Positions 58,776 through 64,000 of a DNA stretch of 64,000 nt are shown here, one piece after another. Below the pieces are notes generated by a model. It was not told the DNA's origin, ran no database searches, and saw only the letters and a list, made by a program, of their open reading frames with translations. A program made the position numbers and the translations under genes. The stretch covers positions 124,001 through 188,000 of the forward strand of contig NZ_JACIJG010000005.1 in NCBI RefSeq assembly GCF_014199265.1, in the 5' to 3' direction. This stretch comes from Brucella daejeonensis (GTDB lineage: Bacteria; Pseudomonadota; Alphaproteobacteria; Rhizobiales; Rhizobiaceae). Position 1 is the stretch's first letter. Each line of letters opens with the position of its first letter.

Positions 58776-59816
58776 ATGGCACCGAGGGCTAAAAAGATGC
58801 CTGCTGGCAAAATGCAGGCATCTTCTGTGACGGCACCCAAGGCACCTGCGCCAGCGAACTTCGATAAAAAGCAGGAGTTGGAAGCCTATCGCGAAATGCT
58901 GATGATTCGGCGTTTCGAGGAAAAGGCCGGCCAGCTTTATGGCATGGGCTTCATTGGTGGATTCTGCCATCTTTATATCGGACAGGAAGCTGTCGTCGTC
59001 GGCATGCAGACCGCATTGAAGCAGGGCGATCAGATCATCACGTCCTATCGCGATCACGGTCATATGCTGGCGACCGGCATGGAAGCGCGTGGCGTGATGG
59101 CCGAGCTGACCGGCCGCCGTGGAGGTTACTCCAAGGGCAAGGGCGGTTCGATGCACATGTTCTCCAAGGAAAAGGGCTTCTACGGCGGTCACGGCATCGT
59201 CGGCGCTCAGGTTTCGCTTGGAACGGGCCTTGCCTTTGCGAACAGGTATCGCGGCAACGATAATCTCTCGACCGTCTATTTCGGCGATGGCGCGGCCAAT
59301 CAGGGACAGGTCTATGAAAGCTTCAACATGGCCTCGCTGTGGAAGCTGCCTGTGATCTATGTCATCGAAAACAACCGCTACGCCATGGGCACGTCCGTTT
59401 CGCGCTCGTCCGCTGAAACTGACTTCTCCAAGCGCGGCGTGTCGTTCAATCTTCCCGGCATTCAGGTGGACGGCATGGATGTGCGCGCCGTTTCGGCGGC
59501 TGCGAAATTTGCTGCCGACTGGGCGCGTGCCGGCAAGGGGCCGCTGATTCTTGAAATGCTGACCTATCGCTATCGCGGGCATTCCATGTCCGATCCGGCG
59601 AAGTATCGCTCCAAGGAAGAAGTGCAGAAGATGCGCTCCGAGCACGATCCGATCGAGCAGGTCAAGCAGCGCCTGATCGACAAGGGCTGGGCAACAGAAG
59701 AAGAGCTGAAGGAAATCGACCGCCAAGTTCGCGACATTGTCGCCGATGCCGCCGATTTCGCTCAAAACGATCCGGAGCCGGATGTTTCCGAGCTCTACAC
59801 GGATATTCTGCTCTAA
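58776..59816 (+). CDS. pdhA: Pyruvate dehydrogenase E1 alpha subunit
   Basis: With PdhB it decarboxylates pyruvate using thiamine diphosphate. The 346-residue protein starts [15 protein letters not shown], followed by [21 protein letters not shown], and has the ThDP-binding motif [17 protein letters not shown] to ENNRYAMG, and [15 protein letters not shown] lies upstream of the ATG at 58776. This is the two-chain E1 of Alphaproteobacteria, not the homodimeric AceE. First of the operon pdhA-pdhB-pdhC-lpd. Confidence 0.98.
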   Translation: MAPRAKKMPAGKMQASSVTAPKAPAPANFDKKQELEAYREMLMIRRFEEKAGQLYGMGFIGGFCHLYIGQEAVVVGMQTALKQGDQIITSYRDHGHMLATGMEARGVMAELTGRRGGYSKGKGGSMHMFSKEKGFYGGHGIVGAQVSLGTGLAFANRYRGNDNLSTVYFGDGAANQGQVYESFNMASLWKLPVIYVIENNRYAMGTSVSRSSAETDFSKRGVSFNLPGIQVDGMDVRAVSAAAKFAADWARAGKGPLILEMLTYRYRGHSMSDPAKYRSKEEVQKMRSEHDPIEQVKQRLIDKGWATEEELKEIDRQVRDIVADAADFAQNDPEPDVSELYTDILL

Positions 59817-59835
59817 GTTCTGGAAAGGTGTTGTC

Positions 59836-61224
59836 ATGCCCGTAGAAATTCTCATGCCCGCCCTTTCTCCGACGATGGAAGAAGGCAAGCTTTCCAAATG
59901 GGTGAAAAAGGAAGGCGACAAGGTTACGTCCGGCGACGTGATTGCCGAGATCGAAACCGACAAGGCGACGATGGAAGTCGAAGCTGTTGACGAAGGTGTC
60001 ATCGGCAAGATTCTCGTGGCCGAAGGCACCGAAGGCGTGAAGGTCAATACGCCGATTGCCGTGCTGCTTGGCGATGGCGAAAGCGCTTCCGATATCGGTT
60101 CGGCGCCGGCTGCCAAGGCCGAAGCGCCCAAGGAAGAAGTCAAGGAAACGCCGAAGGCGGAAGAAAAGCCGTCGGCCAGCGTTCCGGCTGCTCCGAAAAC
60201 CGAAGTTGCCGCCGACCCGGATATTCCGGCCGGTACGGAAATGGTTTCGATGACGGTGCGTGAAGCGCTGCGCGATGCCATGGCCGAAGAAATGCGCCGC
60301 GACGACAATGTCTTCATCATGGGTGAAGAAGTTGCCGAATATCAGGGCGCTTATAAGATCACGCAAGGCTTGCTCGATGAATTTGGGGCCCGCCGCGTTG
60401 TCGATACGCCGATCACCGAGCATGGCTTTGCCGGTGTGGGCGTCGGTGCCGCCATGGCCGGCCTGAAGCCGATTGTCGAATTCATGACCTTCAACTTTGC
60501 CATGCAGGCGATTGACCAGATCGTAAACTCTGCCGCCAAGACGTTGTATATGTCGGGCGGTCAGATGGGTGCGCCGATGGTATTCCGTGGTCCTTCGGGG
60601 GCTGCTGCACGCGTTGGCGCCCAGCATTCGCAGTGCTATGCGGCATGGTATAGCCATATTCCGGGCCTGAAAGTCGTGATGCCGTACACGGCGGCCGACG
60701 CCAAGGGTCTGCTCAAGGCTGCGATCCGCGATCCCAATCCGGTCATCTTCCTCGAAAACGAAATTCTCTACGGTCATCATTTCGATGTGCCGAAACTCGA
60801 TGATTTCGTGCTGCCGATTGGCAAGGCGCGGGTTCACAAGCAGGGCAAGGATGCGACCATCGTCTCCTTCGGTATCGGCATGACCTATGCCGTCAAGGCT
60901 GCGGAAGAACTGGCCGCACAGGGCATTGACGTCGAAATCATTGACCTGCGCACGATCCGCCCGATGGATATTCCGACCGTGGTGGAATCGGTCAAGAAGA
61001 CCGGCCGTCTGGTGACTGTCGAAGAAGGTTTCCCGCAGTCGTCGGTCGGCACAGAAATCGCTACCCGCGTGATGCAGGAGGCTTTCGATTATCTTGATGC
61101 GCCGATCCTGACCATCGCTGGCAAGGACGTGCCGATGCCTTACGCCGCCAATCTTGAAAAGCTGGCGCTGCCGAATGTTGCCGAAGTGGTGGAAGCGGTG
61201 AAAGCCGTGACCTACAAGGCCTGA
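59836..61224 (+). CDS. pdhB: Pyruvate dehydrogenase E1 beta subunit with lipoyl domain
   Basis: Beta subunit of E1. The 462-residue protein carries an N-terminal lipoyl domain (about residues 1-80, with the lipoyl Lys in [13 protein letters not shown]), an Ala/Pro/Lys/Glu-rich linker, and a transketolase-type pyrimidine-binding domain and C-terminal domain ([50 protein letters not shown]). A lipoylated E1 beta is characteristic of Alphaproteobacteria. Start at 59836 ([13 protein letters not shown]). It overlaps neither neighbour; pdhC is 13 bases on. Confidence 0.98.
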   Translation: MPVEILMPALSPTMEEGKLSKWVKKEGDKVTSGDVIAEIETDKATMEVEAVDEGVIGKILVAEGTEGVKVNTPIAVLLGDGESASDIGSAPAAKAEAPKEEVKETPKAEEKPSASVPAAPKTEVAADPDIPAGTEMVSMTVREALRDAMAEEMRRDDNVFIMGEEVAEYQGAYKITQGLLDEFGARRVVDTPITEHGFAGVGVGAAMAGLKPIVEFMTFNFAMQAIDQIVNSAAKTLYMSGGQMGAPMVFRGPSGAAARVGAQHSQCYAAWYSHIPGLKVVMPYTAADAKGLLKAAIRDPNPVIFLENEILYGHHFDVPKLDDFVLPIGKARVHKQGKDATIVSFGIGMTYAVKAAEELAAQGIDVEIIDLRTIRPMDIPTVVESVKKTGRLVTVEEGFPQSSVGTEIATRVMQEAFDYLDAPILTIAGKDVPMPYAANLEKLALPNVAEVVEAVKAVTYKA

Positions 61225-61237
61225 GGAGGAACGGGAC

Positions 61238-62578
61238 ATGCCGATCAATATCACCATGCCAGCGCTTTCTCCGACGATGGAAGAAGGCAACCTGTCGAAA
61301 TGGCTGGTCAAGGAAGGCGACAAGATCTCGTCCGGCGATGTGATTGCCGAAATCGAAACCGACAAGGCCACGATGGAAGTCGAAGCCGTCGATGAAGGCA
61401 CGGTTGCCAAAATCGTGGTTCCGGCTGGAACCGAAGGTGTCAAGGTCAATGCGCTGATTGCCATTCTTGCCGCTGAAGGTGAGGATGTTGCGGAAGCAGC
61501 CAAGGGCGGCGCTGCTGCCCCGAAGGCTGAAGCCAAGGCCGAAACGCCGAAAGAAGAGCCGAAGAAGGAAGCCGCCCCTGTTGCTGCTCCCGCTCCGGTA
61601 CAGGCTGCACAGCCTGCTGCTGCACAGGTTGCCAAGGGCGAGCGCGTCTTCGCATCGCCGCTGGCGCGTCGCATTGCCAAGGGTGCAGGTCTTGATATTG
61701 CGAGCGTGAACGGCACAGGCCCACATGGCCGTGTCGTTCAGCGCGACGTAGAAGCAGCAATTGCTTCCGGTGGCGCAAAAGCTCCCGCCGCAGCGCCGCA
61801 GACGGCCAGCGCACCTGCCGCAAAGCCGATGTCGGACGATACCGTTCTCAAGCTGTTCGAGGAAGGCTCCTACGAGATCGTGCCGCATGACGGCATGCGC
61901 AAGACCATTGCGCGTCGTCTGGTGGAATCCAAGCAGACGGTTCCGCATTTCTACCTGACCATTGATTGCGAGCTTGATGCGCTTCTGGCGCTGCGTGCCC
62001 AGATCAATGCGGCGTCGCCCATGCTCAAGACGGAAAAGGGCGAAGTTCCGGCCTACAAGCTTTCCGTCAATGACATGATCATCAAGGCAACCGCTTTGGC
62101 GCTGCGTGACATCCCGGAAGCCAATGTTTCCTGGACCGAAGGCGGCATGATCAAGCACAAGCGTTCGGATGTTGGTGTTGCCGTTTCCATTCCGGGCGGT
62201 CTGATCACGCCAATCGTGCGCCATGCGGAGCAGAAGACACTTTCCGCCATCTCCAACGAGATGAAGGATCTGGCGAAGCGCGCGCGCGACCGCAAGCTGA
62301 AGCCTGAGGAATATCAGGGTGGTTCGACCTCGGTGTCGAACCTCGGCATGTTCGGGGTCAAGGATTTTGCCGCCATCATCAACCCGCCGCATGCGACCAT
62401 TTTCGCAATCGGCGCGGGCGAGGAACGCGTTGTGGTGAAGAAGGGCGAAATGAAGGTCGCGACCGTCATGTCGGTCACACTTTCCACCGATCACCGCGCA
62501 GTGGACGGCGCGCTTGCCGCTGAACTGGCGCAGGCCTTCAAGCGCCACATCGAAAACCCGATGGGTATGCTGGTCTGA
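61238..62578 (+). CDS. pdhC: Pyruvate dehydrogenase E2, dihydrolipoamide acetyltransferase
   Basis: Core of the complex that transfers acetyl groups to CoA. The 446-residue protein has an N-terminal lipoyl domain (residues 1-80, [13 protein letters not shown]), an Ala/Pro-rich linker, a peripheral subunit-binding domain ([29 protein letters not shown], about residues 135-170) and the catalytic domain with [15 protein letters not shown]. Its first 45 codons are nearly the same as those of pdhB. Also called aceF. lpd follows 66 bases later with a hairpin between. Confidence 0.98.
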   Translation: MPINITMPALSPTMEEGNLSKWLVKEGDKISSGDVIAEIETDKATMEVEAVDEGTVAKIVVPAGTEGVKVNALIAILAAEGEDVAEAAKGGAAAPKAEAKAETPKEEPKKEAAPVAAPAPVQAAQPAAAQVAKGERVFASPLARRIAKGAGLDIASVNGTGPHGRVVQRDVEAAIASGGAKAPAAAPQTASAPAAKPMSDDTVLKLFEEGSYEIVPHDGMRKTIARRLVESKQTVPHFYLTIDCELDALLALRAQINAASPMLKTEKGEVPAYKLSVNDMIIKATALALRDIPEANVSWTEGGMIKHKRSDVGVAVSIPGGLITPIVRHAEQKTLSAISNEMKDLAKRARDRKLKPEEYQGGSTSVSNLGMFGVKDFAAIINPPHATIFAIGAGEERVVVKKGEMKVATVMSVTLSTDHRAVDGALAAELAQAFKRHIENPMGMLV

Positions 62579-62587
62579 CGAGAACGA

Positions 62588-62623
62588 GCCGCGCCGGATT
62601 ATATTCAGCGCGGCCTTTCGTCT
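62588..62623 (+). terminator. Hairpin in the pdhC-lpd spacer
   Basis: GCCGCGC (62588-62594) pairs with GCGCGGC (62608-62614), loop about 13 bases, followed by CTTTCGTCTTTCG. It could attenuate lpd relative to pdhABC, or protect the upstream message. Confidence 0.5.
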
Positions 62624-62644
62624 TTCGAGAGCAAGGAAAAGATT

Positions 62645-64000
62645 ATGGCCGATATTTACGACGTTATTGTTATCGGATCGGGCCCCGGCGGTTACGTCAC
62701 GGCGATCCGCGCCGCGCAGCTTGGCCTCAAGACGGCTATCGTCGAGCGCGAACATCTGGGCGGTATTTGCCTCAACTGGGGCTGCATTCCGACCAAGGCG
62801 CTGCTGCGTTCGGCGGAAATCCTGCATTTTGGCGAGCATGCCAAGGATTATGGCCTGACGCTGGAAGGCAAGATCACGCCTGACGTGAAGGCGGTTGTTG
62901 CACGTTCGCGTGGTGTTTCGGCGCGGCTCAATGGCGGCGTTGCCTTTCTTATGAAGAAGAACAAGATCGACGTGATCTGGGGCGAAGCCAAGCTCGTGAA
63001 GGGCGCTTCCGGCTCCAATCCGGCGGAAATTTCTGTCGGTAAAACGTCGAAGCAGCCGATGCTGCCGCAAAATCCGCTGCCGAAAGGCGTTCTGGGCGAG
63101 GGCAGCTATAAGGCGAAGCACGTTATCGTTGCGACTGGCGCGCGTCCGCGTGCGCTGCCGGGCATCGAGCCGGATGGCAAGCTGATCTGGACCTATTTCG
63201 AGGCTATGGTTCCGCAAGACCTGCCCAAATCCATGCTGGTTATGGGATCGGGCGCAATCGGCATTGAATTTGCCTCCTTCTATCATGACATGGGCGTCGA
63301 TGTGACGGTCGTGGAAGTCATGCCGCAGATCATGCCGGTGGAAGATGCGGAAATCTCCGCCATCGCTCGCAAACAGCTTGAAAAGCGTGGGCTTAAGATT
63401 GTCACTGAAGCCAAGGTTTCCAAGGTGGAGAAGGGCGCAAACAGCGTCACCGCCCATATTGAAACCAAGGACGGCAAGGTGCAGACGCTGACCGTTGACC
63501 GGATGATTTCCGCCGTTGGCGTTCAGGGCAATATCGAAAATCTTGGCCTTGAAGCGCTGGGCGTGAAGACGGATCGCGGTTGTGTTGTCATCGACGGCTA
63601 TGGCAAGACCAATGTGGACGGCATCTACGCCATTGGCGACGTTGCCGGTCCGCCGATGCTGGCACACAAGGCCGAGCATGAAGGCACGATCTGCGTCGAA
63701 AAGATCGCAGGTCTTCCGAATGTCCATTCGCTCGACAAGGGCAAGATTCCGGGCTGTACCTATTGCAATCCGCAGGTCGCATCGGTTGGCTTGACGGAAG
63801 CCAAGGCTAAGGAACAGGGCTTTGACATTCGGGTCGGACGCTATTCTTTTGGTGCCAACGGCAAGGCGATTGCGCTTGGCGAAGATCAGGGCCTCGTGAA
63901 GACGATCTTCGACAAGAAGACCGGCCAGCTTCTGGGCGCACATATGGTTGGCGCGGAAGTGACGGAACTCATTCAGGGCTTTGTCATTGCGATGAATCTG
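62645..64000 (+). CDS. lpd: Dihydrolipoyl dehydrogenase, runs off right edge
   Basis: E3 that re-oxidises lipoyl groups with NAD. 452 codons are present; the stop lies beyond base 64000, and family members have about 465 residues, so only about a dozen are missing. The sequence shows FAD-binding VIVIGSGPGGYVTA, the redox disulphide Cys42/Cys47 in GGICLNWGCIPTK, the NAD-binding GSGAIGIEFASFY, and YAIGDVAGPPMLAHKAEHEG. The ATG at 62645 has AAGGAAAAG upstream. Fourth gene of the pdh operon; this copy likely serves pyruvate dehydrogenase. Confidence 0.97.
   Translation, partial: MADIYDVIVIGSGPGGYVTAIRAAQLGLKTAIVEREHLGGICLNWGCIPTKALLRSAEILHFGEHAKDYGLTLEGKITPDVKAVVARSRGVSARLNGGVAFLMKKNKIDVIWGEAKLVKGASGSNPAEISVGKTSKQPMLPQNPLPKGVLGEGSYKAKHVIVATGARPRALPGIEPDGKLIWTYFEAMVPQDLPKSMLVMGSGAIGIEFASFYHDMGVDVTVVEVMPQIMPVEDAEISAIARKQLEKRGLKIVTEAKVSKVEKGANSVTAHIETKDGKVQTLTVDRMISAVGVQGNIENLGLEALGVKTDRGCVVIDGYGKTNVDGIYAIGDVAGPPMLAHKAEHEGTICVEKIAGLPNVHSLDKGKIPGCTYCNPQVASVGLTEAKAKEQGFDIRVGRYSFGANGKAIALGEDQGLVKTIFDKKTGQLLGAHMVGAEVTELIQGFVIAMNL

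Noticed and set aside
59662-61716. Long open frame antisense to pdhA-pdhC
   Set aside because: Shadow; low-complexity Ala/Ser translation is the reverse of the linker codons.
61061-63943. Long open frame antisense to pdhC and lpd
   Set aside because: Same reason; the sense genes have complete domains and good ribosome sites, and the antisense peptide is Arg/His-rich without motifs.

Overview
The window is a stretch of core chromosome from an alphaproteobacterium of the order Hyphomicrobiales, most likely Brucellaceae (Brucella or the former Ochrobactrum group). Three things point there. The gene orders are typical of the order: rpsB-tsf-pyrH-frr-uppS-cdsA-rseP-bamA-lpxD-fabZ-lpxA-lpxI-lpxB-(gltA), ppiD-trpD-trpC-moaC-moeA-lexA, and pyrG-kdsA-eno-ftsB-pdhABC-lpd. 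An EipB (DUF1849) envelope protein lies beside rpsB, and the intergenic DNA carries palindromic repeats of the Bru-RS/RIME type. I cannot assign the species from reading alone; several proteins (for example KdsA) seemed to differ from the classical Brucella sequences as I remember them. No rRNA, tRNA, CRISPR array, insertion sequence, integrase or prophage gene was seen, and every CDS that does not run off an edge looks intact.

Layout. 1-5888: propionyl-CoA/methylmalonyl-CoA operon (pccB, pccA, mutase N-terminus) on the minus strand, with a divergent PccR/ScfR-type regulator and a paired TTTGCAAA operator candidate between them. 5892-16000: a loose group of housekeeping and poorly characterised genes (DUF924, small lipoprotein, queF, DUF883, VanZ-like, MerR regulator, DUF1624 membrane protein, YdcF, serine deaminase, DUF1489, penicillin-binding lipoprotein with SPOR domain), with several palindromic repeats. 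16000-20680: clpS-clpA proteolysis pair and azlC-azlD branched-chain amino-acid exporter. 20690-23620: minus-strand run ridA, glycerophosphodiesterase, FemAB-like N-acyltransferase, HIT. 23760-38210: eipB, then the long translation and envelope biogenesis supercluster ending in the lipid A genes.

38370-41320: citrate synthase and glutamyl-tRNA synthetase (minus). 41580-45000: comEC converging on lexA, which has an alphaproteobacterial SOS box. 45240-50757: minus-strand moeA, moaC, trpC, trpD, ppiD. 50977-64000: plus-strand tpiA, secG, an L,D-transpeptidase, pyrG, kdsA, eno, a DUF1428 gene, ftsB and the pyruvate dehydrogenase operon (pdhA, pdhB, pdhC, lpd), the last gene running off the right edge.

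Functionally, the right half links lower glycolysis (tpiA, eno) to pyruvate dehydrogenase and citrate synthase, and couples protein synthesis to outer-membrane assembly (RseP, BamA, LpxD/A/I/B, KdsA, EipB, L,D-transpeptidase). I found no clearly new multi-gene system. The most interesting leads are regulatory and structural: the PccR operator pair, structured leaders at rpsB and gltA, a palindrome between ppiD and tpiA, a 677-base gene-free region before clpS, a putative 32-residue membrane protein, a Cys-rich tail on the DUF1624 protein, and a repeat that supplies the stop codon of a penicillin-binding protein gene.
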